Below are positions 37,067 through 46,751 of a stretch of 64,000 nucleotides of DNA, one piece after another. Positions within the stretch are counted from its first letter, which is position 1. Every line of letters begins with the position of its first letter. The stretch lies in the NCBI RefSeq assembly GCF_000473365.1, contig NZ_KI421517.1, positions 639,263-703,262 of the forward strand. Direction: 5' to 3'. A model generated the notes under the pieces. That model had not been told where the DNA came from. It ran no database searches and saw only the letters and a program-made list of their open reading frames with translations. This DNA is from Adhaeribacter aquaticus DSM 16391. GTDB lineage: Bacteria > Bacteroidota > Bacteroidia > Cytophagales > Hymenobacteraceae. The position numbers were made by a program, and so were the translations under genes.

Positions 37067-39151
37067 ATGGAAAAAGATAAAAAATTTCTAAACCGTGAAT
37101 TAAGCTGGCTGGCTTTTAACTATAGAGTATTGCAGGAGGCTAAAGACGCTTCTGTGCCTTTACTGGAACGCATTAAATTCATGGCTATTTTTTCTTCTAA
37201 TCTGGATGAATATTTTAAGGTACGGGTAGCCACGCTAAAACGGCTTATTAAACTTAAGAAAAAGACCCGGGAAAAATTAACGGAAGATCCGGCTCAGGAA
37301 CTGGAACAGGTACTGGAGGAGGTTGCCCGACAGCAGGATGAACTCGGAGTAATTTTCCGGACGCAAATTCTGGAAGACCTAAAAAAGCAGCAAATATTTC
37401 TGGTAACTGAAAAAGAATTACAGCCTGAACAGGAGGAATTTTTAAAAGGTTATTACGAAGAACATATAAAGGACATTCTTGCTCCCGTACTGCTAAACGG
37501 CTTAAGTTATTTCTTTTTAAAAGATCAGGTAGAATACTTGATTATTCGTCTCGTTCAACCACGCCACTCGCATTTAGCGCAAGAGGCATTTGCCTTACTG
37601 GAGGTACCGGTAAAAAAACACGGCGGTCGTTTTGTGAAACTACCTACGCAAGGCGAAAACCGTTACTTTATGTTTTTGGATGATGTAATCCGTTACTTTT
37701 TGCCGCAAGTATTTCCCGATTACATAAGTGCGCAGGCTTATGCCATAAAAATTTCGCGGGATGCAGAGCTGGATATTGAAGAGGAAGTATCCGGAAATTT
37801 AATGGCCAAAATTCAGAAAAGCTTAAAAAAACGAGAAACCGGATATCCTGCTCGTTTGCTATTTGATGCAGATACCCCTCATTCTTTATTAAAAATCATT
37901 CAGGATAAAACCGGCATAACCTCCGATGAATTAATACCAGGCAGCAAATACCATAATTTCCGGGATTTTTTTGGTTTTCCTAACTTTAATTTGCCCGATT
38001 TAAAATACGAACCGCAACCAACTTTGCCCCATCCGCAATTGCGTTTCCATAAAAGTTTGTTAGAGGCTATTCATCACCAGGATTTTTTATTACATTATCC
38101 TTACCAGTCCTTTGAGTATGTAATTCGTTTTTTTTCCGAAGCAGCTGTAGATCCGGCCGTGAAATCTATAAGTGCTACGCTATACCGGGTGGCAGAAAAA
38201 TCGCAGGTAGCTAAAGCCTTGGTGAAGGCAGCAAAAAATGGAAAGATAGTTACGGTGGTAGTAGAATTAAAGGCCCGCTTTGATGAAGAATCTAATATCT
38301 ATTGGGCTCGCAAATTAGAGAAGGCCGGGGCAACGGTAATTTATGGTATTCCGGACCTGAAGGTGCATAGTAAAATAGGTTTAGTAACCCGACAGGAAGG
38401 TCAAAAAATGGTAAGTTATGCCTATTTGAGCACCGGCAATTTTAATGAAGTTACCTCCTATATATATGCCGATCATGCCATTTTTACCGCTGATACCCGC
38501 ATTACCAAAGATGTAGAGAAAGTGTTCCAGTTCTTTACAGATCGCTTACCTAATAAGCGATTTAAAAACTTATTAGTGGCTCCGTTTAATATGCGGGAAA
38601 AATTTACGCAGCTTATAAACGAAGAAATACGAAACGCAAAAAAAGGCTTACCGGCCTACATGATTTTAAAGATGAATGCCTTACAGGATGAGCGCATGAT
38701 AATGAAGTTGTACGAAGCCAGCAAAGCCGGCGTACAGGTAGAACTTATTGTGCGCGGCATCTGCAGCTTAATTCCGGGAATTCCGGGTTTAAGTGATAAT
38801 ATAACGGTACGTAGTGTTATAGATCGGTACCTGGAACACGCGCGGGTTTATATTTTCTGTAATAATAATCAGGAACGGCTTTATGTGGCTTCTGCCGATT
38901 GGATGACCCGGAACTTAAGCCGCCGGATAGAAGTAGGATTTCCGTTGCTAGACCCCAAACTACAACAGGAAGTTAGGGATATGGTAGAGTTTGAAAGAAA
39001 GGACAATGTAAAAGCCCGTAACTCCCGCAATATTTATTTGCGCCGGTCTCAGGAACCTGAGGTAAGATCTCAGTATGCTAAGTACGATTATTTAAAGCAG
39101 TTGAACCCCGCGCTCGAAAAGCCATCCGAAAGCGAACCCAGTAGCAAATAG
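37067..39151 (+). CDS. ppk1: polyphosphate kinase 1
   Basis: The 694 residues follow PPK1 order: N domain (FLNRELSWLAFNYRVLQEA), head domain, and two phospholipase D-like C-terminal domains. The catalytic His lies in GIPDLKVHSKIGLVTRQEG and the second His-containing segment in AYLSTGNFNEVTS, with SADWMTRNLSRRIEVGFPL near the end. The enzyme makes polyphosphate from ATP reversibly. A ppx exopolyphosphatase gene is not adjacent. The preceding gene is sixA. Confidence 0.96.
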   Translation: MEKDKKFLNRELSWLAFNYRVLQEAKDASVPLLERIKFMAIFSSNLDEYFKVRVATLKRLIKLKKKTREKLTEDPAQELEQVLEEVARQQDELGVIFRTQILEDLKKQQIFLVTEKELQPEQEEFLKGYYEEHIKDILAPVLLNGLSYFFLKDQVEYLIIRLVQPRHSHLAQEAFALLEVPVKKHGGRFVKLPTQGENRYFMFLDDVIRYFLPQVFPDYISAQAYAIKISRDAELDIEEEVSGNLMAKIQKSLKKRETGYPARLLFDADTPHSLLKIIQDKTGITSDELIPGSKYHNFRDFFGFPNFNLPDLKYEPQPTLPHPQLRFHKSLLEAIHHQDFLLHYPYQSFEYVIRFFSEAAVDPAVKSISATLYRVAEKSQVAKALVKAAKNGKIVTVVVELKARFDEESNIYWARKLEKAGATVIYGIPDLKVHSKIGLVTRQEGQKMVSYAYLSTGNFNEVTSYIYADHAIFTADTRITKDVEKVFQFFTDRLPNKRFKNLLVAPFNMREKFTQLINEEIRNAKKGLPAYMILKMNALQDERMIMKLYEASKAGVQVELIVRGICSLIPGIPGLSDNITVRSVIDRYLEHARVYIFCNNNQERLYVASADWMTRNLSRRIEVGFPLLDPKLQQEVRDMVEFERKDNVKARNSRNIYLRRSQEPEVRSQYAKYDYLKQLNPALEKPSESEPSSK

Positions 39152-39308
39152 GTATTTATAAAACCATAAGTACCTACCTACTTTAAATGAATGGATTAAA
39201 TATTTAGGCTAAATAACACATGTGTATTGCATGATAAGGCATAAAATTAAGAGTAACTTATTGCAAAGGAAGAGTTGATAAGATTATTTCAAACTAAATG
39301 TTTTTATG

Positions 39309-39316
39309 TACTTTTG
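39309..39316 (+). promoter_or_regulatory. candidate -7 promoter element (TACTTTTG)
   Basis: A perfect TAnnTTTG match 38 bp before the start of the methyltransferase-like gene at 39355. No -33 TTG lies at the expected distance. Confidence 0.4.
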
Positions 39317-39354
39317 ACTTCCTAATACCTACGGGTAAAGTTGTATTTTAATCC

Positions 39355-40098
39355 ATGCCTTTAAGAGAAGAGTTTGAACAAAATGGCAATTGGCTTTTTG
39401 TAAGAAGAAGTTGGTTACCGGTATTGTTATACCCATTTGCCATTGCTATTATTTATTTTTACCCGGAAACTACCCATCACTATATTTCCAATGACCGCTG
39501 GGGCATCTTTTGCTTTCTAGTTTCTTTTTCAGGTCAGGTAGTCCGGGCTATTACTGTAGGTTTTACTCCCAAAGGAACTTCAGGTCGTAATACCTCACAA
39601 GGTCAGGTAGCAGAAACGTTAAACCAAACCGGTATATACTCCGTGGTGCGGCACCCGCTTTATTTGGGCAACTTTTTAATGTGGCTGGGGCTCTTTATGT
39701 TTATTGGTGTTTGGTGGTTTGTACTAATATGCGCTTTAGCTTACTGGATTTATTACGAGCGCATCATGTATGCAGAAGAAGAGTTCCTGCGCCGCCACTA
39801 CTCAGCTGATTACGAAAACTGGGCCAGCCGGACACCCGCTTTCTTCCCCCGTTTATCTGGTTGGGTACCTTCCAAACTAGATTTCTCTTTCCGAAACGTT
39901 TTAAAACGTGAATACAATGGTATGTTTGCTACCGTCGTATCTTTTGTTTTGATTAATATTATCAGTAACTTTTTTGTTTTAGAAGAAATTAAAGTTGATG
40001 TTTTATGGCAAGCAGTTTTTGTTCTTGGAGCCGTATTATTCATAGTTCTCCGTACCCTGAAAAAAAGCACCAGGCTATTAGATATTCCGGGCCGATAA
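39355..40098 (+). CDS. isoprenylcysteine methyltransferase-like (PEMT/ICMT) membrane protein
   Basis: The 247 residues have about five to six membrane helices and the ICMT/PEMT signature VVRHPLYLGNFLMWLGLFMF at about 98-117, followed by YYERIMYAEEEFLRRHYSADY (about 139-159). These bacterial proteins are SAM-dependent lipid or small-molecule methyltransferases; the substrate is unknown. Two extra C-terminal helices follow the core. A terminator follows at 40129. Confidence 0.8.
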   Translation: MPLREEFEQNGNWLFVRRSWLPVLLYPFAIAIIYFYPETTHHYISNDRWGIFCFLVSFSGQVVRAITVGFTPKGTSGRNTSQGQVAETLNQTGIYSVVRHPLYLGNFLMWLGLFMFIGVWWFVLICALAYWIYYERIMYAEEEFLRRHYSADYENWASRTPAFFPRLSGWVPSKLDFSFRNVLKREYNGMFATVVSFVLINIISNFFVLEEIKVDVLWQAVFVLGAVLFIVLRTLKKSTRLLDIPGR

Positions 40099-40128
40099 AA
40101 CTACCTGTTCTTAAAAAGTATACAGTAT

Positions 40129-40166
40129 AAAAAAAGCAGCCTCATTTTTAAATGGCTGCTTTTTTA
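40129..40166. terminator. bidirectional terminator
   Basis: AAAAAAGCAGCC pairs with GGCTGCTTTTTT across a 12-nt loop, with T and A tracts on both sides, between the convergent genes ending at 40098 and 40185. Confidence 0.85.
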
Positions 40167-40184
40167 TTTACCTGAAGTGGATAT

Positions 40185-41249
40185 TTATTGTTTTAGGAAT
40201 CTTCTTGGCGGCACCAGGAAAACTTCTACTTTAAATAATGGCGAACCTTTTAATCGGTTATCAATTAAGGGTTCTCCTCGTTTAGAAAAAAGGAAGCCGT
40301 TGTTGCTTTCTTTATCAAATACATCAAAAGAAAAATTTACCCGATAGCCTGCTTCTGCTCCAACCCACAAGAAGTCGTATATTTCCCGCTCCCAGCGCAC
40401 CCGGCCCCTAACTTCCGACCTACGTAACTCCATCGTTTCCAAATTAGTAAATTTAGGATCTACCACATTTATGTTATAATTGGCACCATCCACAGAGAGT
40501 CCGGCAAACCACAAAGATTTTTCGGAGGCGTTATACCTGATATCAAACCTGGCCGGCAAAATAGATTCTAAGCCCCATTTTGCATTAAAGGTGCGGTTAT
40601 ATAAAAAGGCAGGATAAATACGGCGGCGCCCAAGTACATAACCTAATTGAGCTCCCACGCCATAAGACAGCATCGGGCTTTTCTTCCAGCCATACAAAAA
40701 CTCTACTGTCGTTTTCAGGTAATCCGGCACTGCTACCTGGTGCGATTCATAATCCCCGTTCAACTCACCTTTAACCCGGAAAATGAAATAATTTCGCTCA
40801 TTTATAGGCCGTAATACCACCACTTGGCCGCCAAGGCTTTTTAAATTTTTATCTTCTATGTTATTATAAAATTTATAAGCCGGAGGCTGCGGGTAGTTAA
40901 AATTAAATTCTTCAAAAGAATAATCAAAACCAGCAATTATCTTTAAATGTGGATTATTAAGGGCCGGCACATAAAACTTTACATTAAATTTATTATTTCG
41001 CCGCACATCTCCCTCCCGGTTGCCTATGCTCGGATCCGGGGAAGTGGACCTTATGCCAAAAGTTGATTGTCGTTCGTAATTAATAACTACTCCCTTGCTC
41101 TTGCCCATCCCCTCTACCGATGGGTTAGCAAATTCTTTTGGAGATACCGGTAATTCGCTTGGATTAGATGTGTCTTGTGCTTTTACCTGTATCTGAAAAA
41201 ATGTAAAACTCAACAGCACTCCCCAGTAATAAAGCTTATTCATTTTCAT
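40185..41249 (-). CDS. probable outer-membrane beta-barrel protein (DUF6268-like)
   Basis: I start at ATG 41249 (MKMNKLYYWGVLLSFTFFQI, signal peptide ending VKAQ). The longer reading runs into the stop of the upstream gene and begins MASCSKKDS without a leader. The mature protein of about 335 residues alternates in short amphipathic strands with aromatic ends (for example KIIAGFDYSFEEFNF and YGVGAQLGYVLGRRRIY) and ends in FKVEVFLVPPRRF, as an outer-membrane barrel would. The DUF6268 label is from memory. It follows the fusion gene at 41293 by 43 bp, and the two are probably co-transcribed. Confidence 0.7.
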   Translation of the reverse strand: MKMNKLYYWGVLLSFTFFQIQVKAQDTSNPSELPVSPKEFANPSVEGMGKSKGVVINYERQSTFGIRSTSPDPSIGNREGDVRRNNKFNVKFYVPALNNPHLKIIAGFDYSFEEFNFNYPQPPAYKFYNNIEDKNLKSLGGQVVVLRPINERNYFIFRVKGELNGDYESHQVAVPDYLKTTVEFLYGWKKSPMLSYGVGAQLGYVLGRRRIYPAFLYNRTFNAKWGLESILPARFDIRYNASEKSLWFAGLSVDGANYNINVVDPKFTNLETMELRRSEVRGRVRWEREIYDFLWVGAEAGYRVNFSFDVFDKESNNGFLFSKRGEPLIDNRLKGSPLFKVEVFLVPPRRFLKQ

Positions 41250-41292
41250 AGTTTTATTTAAACCAATAGCATAGATTTTAATGGAATCCTTT

Positions 41293-44200
41293 TTAGAACA
41301 GGAAGCCAAAGGTCACGTTAAAAAGTTTTTCGCTTTCTCCAACGGTATAAGTACCAGAAATTAGTGCTTGTTTAGCTATATCAAACCAGAGACCTCCACC
41401 AACTCCCCGATGTAGTCCCTTGAAGGGATTTCTTGAAGGATCATCATCTGTGAAAACCCGACCGTGATCTACTAATCCTAACACTCCAAAACTGCCAGGA
41501 AACAAATAAATATTGTAGTTAGATAGCTTTACCCGCGCCTCAAAATTAGCATAAAGGGTACTCCGGCCAGCATACCGCGCGATCCGATAACCTCTTAAAT
41601 TGGTTGTACCACCCAAAGTATTAGCCTGGTAAAAGCGATAGTCACCAAAATTATGAGTTCCTCCTATCCGGCCAGCCCAGGTAAGCTGAAACGGGAAGTG
41701 CGGTGTAAGGTAAAACCTTACCTCGGAAGCAAATCGGGTGAAAGACATATTCTCGCCGCCTAACTGACGACTTACATTAGCTTCATTTAACCACCGTATC
41801 CCAATTTTAGGATTTATGATATTATCTACTGCCGATATATTCATAAACATACGGGCGCCCAAGTATTTATTTAAATCAAAAGAGGTTGGCTCCGTTTGGG
41901 CTATCAGCTCACGGGCAATGGCTCCTGTCTCATTCCTTTCCACCTGAAACATGTCGAAACTAGGACCAATACCTACTTTTACAAAATGAAAAACATCATA
42001 GTTAAGGGTGGCAGAGGCTATATACCGGGAAAACCGTACCCTATAATCTTCAATGCGCGATTCATCTGCATCTCTTCTGTTTCCTTGTCCGAAATAGTTA
42101 GCCAATAATTGAGGTCCGTTTCGGCTGGCATGTAATTCTAAATCCCAATCTTTGATAACATCTGTAAATAACCCGTTATACCTAATATTATAGGCGGAGG
42201 TAACAAAGGCATAATTTGCTAAAAAAGTATGTTGGGCCGCAAAAGGTTCTTTCCGGAATTTATGGGTGCGGTAAACAAACCCACCTCCTATATATAAGCG
42301 ATCATCTATATTATACTGTAAAGAAATTTTTGGACCTACATAAGGAATTTTATGTGCGGTACGCTCATACTTATTAACCTCCGGATAATCATCTGTTTTG
42401 TTTTTTGTTTCCGGACCAAAATGAAACACGTTGTTTGATTCTGTATCATAAACATAAGTGCGCCGCATCAAACCTTTTACAGAAGAATTATCGACAATAC
42501 TGTCCCGGTCATTCCCACCAATTATCCTTATCAAGGAACCTTTATTTGCATTACCAGTTACATTAAATACATCCTTCCCATCAAGCCCATACAGCCTGAT
42601 CTCTTTTGTTTCCTTTGGATCAAAGGTGCGCCTATACAAATGCCTGCCTAGCGTGCCGTCCCGCTTAATATTCCGGACATGCACTTCTGTCAAGCCGCCT
42701 TCAAGTCGTTTTATTTCAAAATGTTCTCTTTTATCGCTACCAGTAACATCAACTATTTTAGAGAGGAAAGTATGATAGTTTGCCGCTAACTCCGGTAAAA
42801 GATCGCGACGAGATTTTAATTTAGCCGCAAGTTCCGGAGCCGACTGTTTATATACCTCTTCCGGGAGTTCCCGCAAGGCTTCTGCTATTACATTATCAGT
42901 AACTTTGGCTTTTATATCCTGAGCAATAGCAACCCATTGCTCTTTCGTAACACTTGAAAGAAAAGTACGGTCATTTGTTAAAGCCGTTAAATTTAGCCCG
43001 ATATAATCGTTATAGTCATATCCAAAGTTCTGGAAGTTTCGCACTGCCCACTTACGGGTGGTTAGATACGGAATCAAACCATCGGCTTTAAAAAAGGCTA
43101 CGTCCCGGTCCTTCGGTACAGGCTCATAAAATCTGCCTTCTTCCATTTTCCGTTCTGCCCACCGCCACTGACCTTCGTGCCGGTCCCAGTCGCCTATCAG
43201 CATATCAAACAACCGGGCCCGGGCAAAACCTTTTTCATCTATTACATTGTCGTTGTCGGCTTGCTTTCTTTCCAGTACTTTTTCAGTACCCACTAAATTA
43301 CGGGCATACCCTAAACTGGCTACATCCTGATGGTCTTCGTCTGGATTTTCTTCCAGTGTAGCAACGGTGTTTCCTACCCGTGGCAGATACGGACCTAATA
43401 AAGGATCATTAGGTATATAAACTAATTTTGGATTTACGTGAAAAACCCCGGCTGCTTTAGACAACGTAGGCAATACCAGTGATCCGTAGGGGTGCTGAGC
43501 TGAGATTTGGTCTTGTAGAATATCACGGGCAAAAGTTTCCCGCAGGGGCTCAGGTAACACAGCCTCTGGATTTTTATTTATGGAACGTAAGGAGTATTCC
43601 CGCCCTTCTTCATTGCGCAAACGCAGCGAAATAGTTTGTTTTCCGCCGCCCATTCTATATGGTTGTAATCCGCCTTTTTCAGTAGTTAAATCTAACAGCG
43701 GCATTTTTACCGGGGTACTCCAAATAGAGCGGTAATGCTCTCCCAACAACACCTTTTTTATAGCCCCGGCCTTATAAGCTGGGTTAGCCGCTACGGTAAC
43801 AGTACTATCGCTGTAATTTGGCCGACCGGCACGTAAATTTATCTGAGGTTCCTGGCCTTTGGCTACTACGGCTCTGGCCTCTTTCTTGTACATAAGGGTT
43901 TTATAAAACATTTTCCCCTCGCTGCCATCGCCTACCGGTTCCCAGAATTCTGCCCAAACCTCTCCATTCTGATAATAATTTACTTTTACATATCCTTTAG
44001 CTTCGTGGGCAAAAACAGCTTGTCCACCCGCAGCTATATGCTGCGTTTTACATCCGGAACCACTTACAATTGTTGGTACATTATCTACTTTAAAATACTG
44101 CAAACCGTGCTCATGGCCGGCAGTATAGGCCACATTAGGGTATTTCCGGAAAACTCCCATTAATCCCTGAATAAAGGCCTGGTATTTAGGATGAGCTACA

Positions 44201-45078
44201 TCCTGACTGATTCCGCCGTATTTGCGGGCAAAAGGATATATGGACCCAATAATGGGCATTGGCAGATACAAATAATCTTTCAGCATGGTTAGCGGAAAGA
44301 AATGATCTTTTAAGGTAAAATAGCCACCATGGGTACCGTTGGTAAATAAGGGATGATGGGCCACAACCATTACATGCTTATCGGCATTACGCCCTATTAC
44401 ATCTTCTAACTGGGTCAGTACTTCCGCCTCATCGGTTACATCACAATAGTTATTGGCACCGTAGGGACGCTCCTGGTCTTGTAACCACCATTGCGAATCC
44501 AGTACAATTAACACTACGTCATCCTGCAAAATCACCTCAAATGGTCCCGGACATCCCTGATCAGGCACGTAAAAATTACCTCCGTTTACCACGGTAGAAT
44601 CCCTTAGGTAAGCTTCCACATAAGCTTCCTGCCTGATTACCGCTCTCAGGCCACCCGGAGTACCTTGTGCCCAATCGTGGTTGCCCGGAATCATGTATTT
44701 TTCGCCCCTATACCCCTTAAAAATATCCAGTTGGGTATTCATCCGTTCTTCATCCCTTTTTCTTCCGGGTGCATTGGGCTCTGTTAAACCGAAATTATAA
44801 ATATTATCTCCCAGGAAAACAGTAGCACTTTTCTCCTGGGCTTTCATTATTTCATTTTGCAGCAATTTAAGCGATGGTTCTAACGGATCTTTGTTAGGCG
44901 CTCCCACATCACCAATAAGAAAGATACTATAATTAAGTTGACTGGGGTCCGGTGTAGCCTTGTTAGACTCCCAGTTTCTCGCCTCCTCATTATAATAGGG
45001 TTTTATTAAAGTACAGGCGTTAACTAAAAAGAAGAAAATCAAAAAAATATAAAAACGATATCCTTGTTTCATGGACAA
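41293..45078 (-). CDS. metallophosphoesterase / kinase-like region / Omp85-like barrel fusion lipoprotein
   Basis: The 1261-residue protein starts with a leader and lipobox (IFFFLVNAC, Cys 22). A calcineurin-like phosphoesterase domain follows at about 45-330: FLIGDVGAP, VFLGDNIYNFG, MIPGNHDWA, VVAHHPLF and AGHEHGLQYF supply the metal ligands. Residues about 485-760 resemble HipA/CotH/FAM20-type kinases, with a possible ATP lysine in EYSLRSINKNP (about 496), a catalytic-loop-like LIGDWDRHEGQW (about 629) and a metal-loop-like VPKDRDVAFF (about 657). The last 350 residues are a surface-antigen (BamA/TamA-like) barrel with TLGGTTNLRGYRIARY at about 1153. No POTRA repeats are evident. The kinase-like assignment is an inference. 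Confidence 0.8.
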   Translation of the reverse strand: MSMKQGYRFYIFLIFFFLVNACTLIKPYYNEEARNWESNKATPDPSQLNYSIFLIGDVGAPNKDPLEPSLKLLQNEIMKAQEKSATVFLGDNIYNFGLTEPNAPGRKRDEERMNTQLDIFKGYRGEKYMIPGNHDWAQGTPGGLRAVIRQEAYVEAYLRDSTVVNGGNFYVPDQGCPGPFEVILQDDVVLIVLDSQWWLQDQERPYGANNYCDVTDEAEVLTQLEDVIGRNADKHVMVVAHHPLFTNGTHGGYFTLKDHFFPLTMLKDYLYLPMPIIGSIYPFARKYGGISQDVAHPKYQAFIQGLMGVFRKYPNVAYTAGHEHGLQYFKVDNVPTIVSGSGCKTQHIAAGGQAVFAHEAKGYVKVNYYQNGEVWAEFWEPVGDGSEGKMFYKTLMYKKEARAVVAKGQEPQINLRAGRPNYSDSTVTVAANPAYKAGAIKKVLLGEHYRSIWSTPVKMPLLDLTTEKGGLQPYRMGGGKQTISLRLRNEEGREYSLRSINKNPEAVLPEPLRETFARDILQDQISAQHPYGSLVLPTLSKAAGVFHVNPKLVYIPNDPLLGPYLPRVGNTVATLEENPDEDHQDVASLGYARNLVGTEKVLERKQADNDNVIDEKGFARARLFDMLIGDWDRHEGQWRWAERKMEEGRFYEPVPKDRDVAFFKADGLIPYLTTRKWAVRNFQNFGYDYNDYIGLNLTALTNDRTFLSSVTKEQWVAIAQDIKAKVTDNVIAEALRELPEEVYKQSAPELAAKLKSRRDLLPELAANYHTFLSKIVDVTGSDKREHFEIKRLEGGLTEVHVRNIKRDGTLGRHLYRRTFDPKETKEIRLYGLDGKDVFNVTGNANKGSLIRIIGGNDRDSIVDNSSVKGLMRRTYVYDTESNNVFHFGPETKNKTDDYPEVNKYERTAHKIPYVGPKISLQYNIDDRLYIGGGFVYRTHKFRKEPFAAQHTFLANYAFVTSAYNIRYNGLFTDVIKDWDLELHASRNGPQLLANYFGQGNRRDADESRIEDYRVRFSRYIASATLNYDVFHFVKVGIGPSFDMFQVERNETGAIARELIAQTEPTSFDLNKYLGARMFMNISAVDNIINPKIGIRWLNEANVSRQLGGENMSFTRFASEVRFYLTPHFPFQLTWAGRIGGTHNFGDYRFYQANTLGGTTNLRGYRIARYAGRSTLYANFEARVKLSNYNIYLFPGSFGVLGLVDHGRVFTDDDPSRNPFKGLHRGVGGGLWFDIAKQALISGTYTVGESEKLFNVTFGFLF

Positions 45079-45473
45079 TACTTTACTTAAAACAGCTACA
45101 CCTTTACCAGGTTAGCTGATATGGAGATATTTAAATTATTTTACTTGTTTTACTACTTATAACATAACAATTCAGGAGCTTCCTGGTTTATTATTTATAT
45201 ACTATATACAGAATATGCTATCTGACGTAGAACATTCCAGAAAGTTTTATTTCAGTATTCAAATAAGTAAATGCTTATACGGCAGGTTACTACTTTTATA
45301 TAGCTATTCTGAAAAATTTATTAGCAGTTCTTTACCAAAAGATGAGCTTTTTTTAAATTAAACTTTACGCTTATAAATGCGTTTCAGAACCCAATAGTAT
45401 TATTTGAATATTTTGATCTATATTTATTACCAACCGGCTTCAGGCAACGTATATGGGCTGACGCAGCACTATT
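45079..45473. other. divergent intergenic region, no gene seen
   Basis: These 395 AT-rich bp separate two divergent genes. No perfect TAnnTTTG element, hairpin or RNA gene is evident. Confidence 0.5.
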
Positions 45474-46661
45474 ATGAGAGACGAAGAAATTATTAGAAAA
45501 GCAAGCGAATATGTTTTTTCTTTATTTAAAGAAAGGCTATCCAAAAAGCTTGTTTATCACAATTATAAACATACTTCTGAAATTGTAAAGGAAGTCCGCA
45601 ACCTGTCGGAAGAATATAATTTGGAGGATGCTGACCAGGAAGCCCTATTACTAGCTGCTTGGTTTCATGATACGGGATACAGTGAGACCTACAATGGCCA
45701 CGAAGACAGAAGCAATGACATTGCCGTAACTTTTCTTCAGGAACAAGGCTACCCCGAAGACCGTATTCAGGTAGTAACGGATTGTATTATGGCTACCAAA
45801 GCCAATTTTACTACTGCTAATTTATTACAGGAAATTCTGGCCGATGCCGATATTTCTAATATTGGTAAAGACACTTTCTTTTCTACTGCAGAATTACTTC
45901 GGGTTGAGTGGGAAATTTTTTTAAACCGCTTTTACTCCGATACAGAATGGGCTCAGCAACAGCTTGACTTTTTATTATCAGCCTCTTTTAAAACCCAGGC
46001 TGCCCAAAAAAGGTTTGGCGAACAACTTACGGTAAATATTCAGGAGCAGCGGAAACGGTTAAAAGAGGTAAGCGAAAAACACAAGAAAAAAGAGAAAAAG
46101 CAGCGCGAAACTTTAGCCCAACCCAAACGTGGCATCGAAACCATGTTTCACACCACCTATAACAACCACATGAGTTTAAGTAACATTGCCGACAATAAGG
46201 CAAACATGATGATCAGCTTAAATTCTATTATATTATCAGTAATTATAACTTATTTAGGAGCTAAAACTTCTGTATTGGGTACTGAGTTTACCCGAAATCC
46301 TATTTTATTGGTACCCGTGGGCACACTTTTACTAACTACGCTGGGTTCTGTGGTATCGGCTATTATGTCGGCCCAACCAGAGGTTACCAGTTTTAATATC
46401 CGACCTAATAAAGTAAAGAGTAAAAAAGTAAATATTCTTTTCTTCGGTAACTTTACTAAAATACCACTTTCTGATTTTCAGGCTGGCATGCACGAACTCA
46501 TGCGGGAAAAAGATGCCTTGTATAGTAATATGATTACGGATATCTATTATTTGGGCGAGGTATTAAGTAAAAAGTACCGCCTGCTGCGCATCTCTTATAC
46601 CATATTTATGATTGGGCTAATCTTAACTGTGCTTTCCTTTGTTGTAGCTATGTCCAGATAA
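45474..46661 (+). CDS. HD phosphohydrolase fused to a PycTM (Pycsar effector, DUF5706) domain
   Basis: The 395 residues begin with an HD domain (about 20-185): H33 in YHNYKHTSEI, H65-D66 in AAWFHDTGYSE, and an Asp in ILADADISN give the metal-binding set. A charged coiled-coil linker follows (about 190-218, EQRKRLKEVSEKHKKKEKK). The C-terminal part (about 225-395) is a PycTM/DUF5706 domain, marked by NNHMSLSNIADNKANMMISL and three transmembrane helices (about 245-263, 275-300 and 372-392). In Pycsar systems PycTM proteins act at the membrane on cyclic pyrimidine nucleotides. Fusion to an HD phosphohydrolase is common in Bacteroidota genomes but its role is not established. It is convergent with a cyclase-like gene at 46752. 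Confidence 0.85.
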   Translation: MRDEEIIRKASEYVFSLFKERLSKKLVYHNYKHTSEIVKEVRNLSEEYNLEDADQEALLLAAWFHDTGYSETYNGHEDRSNDIAVTFLQEQGYPEDRIQVVTDCIMATKANFTTANLLQEILADADISNIGKDTFFSTAELLRVEWEIFLNRFYSDTEWAQQQLDFLLSASFKTQAAQKRFGEQLTVNIQEQRKRLKEVSEKHKKKEKKQRETLAQPKRGIETMFHTTYNNHMSLSNIADNKANMMISLNSIILSVIITYLGAKTSVLGTEFTRNPILLVPVGTLLLTTLGSVVSAIMSAQPEVTSFNIRPNKVKSKKVNILFFGNFTKIPLSDFQAGMHELMREKDALYSNMITDIYYLGEVLSKKYRLLRISYTIFMIGLILTVLSFVVAMSR

Positions 46662-46751
46662 CTAAGACCAAAGAACTGATTTAAAGACACGCGGTAATTG
46701 CTGTAGGCACACCTGATTGCTTTCAGCAATGGCCGCTCCTGAATTAGTTGT

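Noticed and set aside
46716..46730. Small hairpin ATTGCT-TTC-AGCAAT between the HD-PycTM and DUF2652 genes
   Set aside because: A 6-bp stem without a T tract is too weak to call a terminator.
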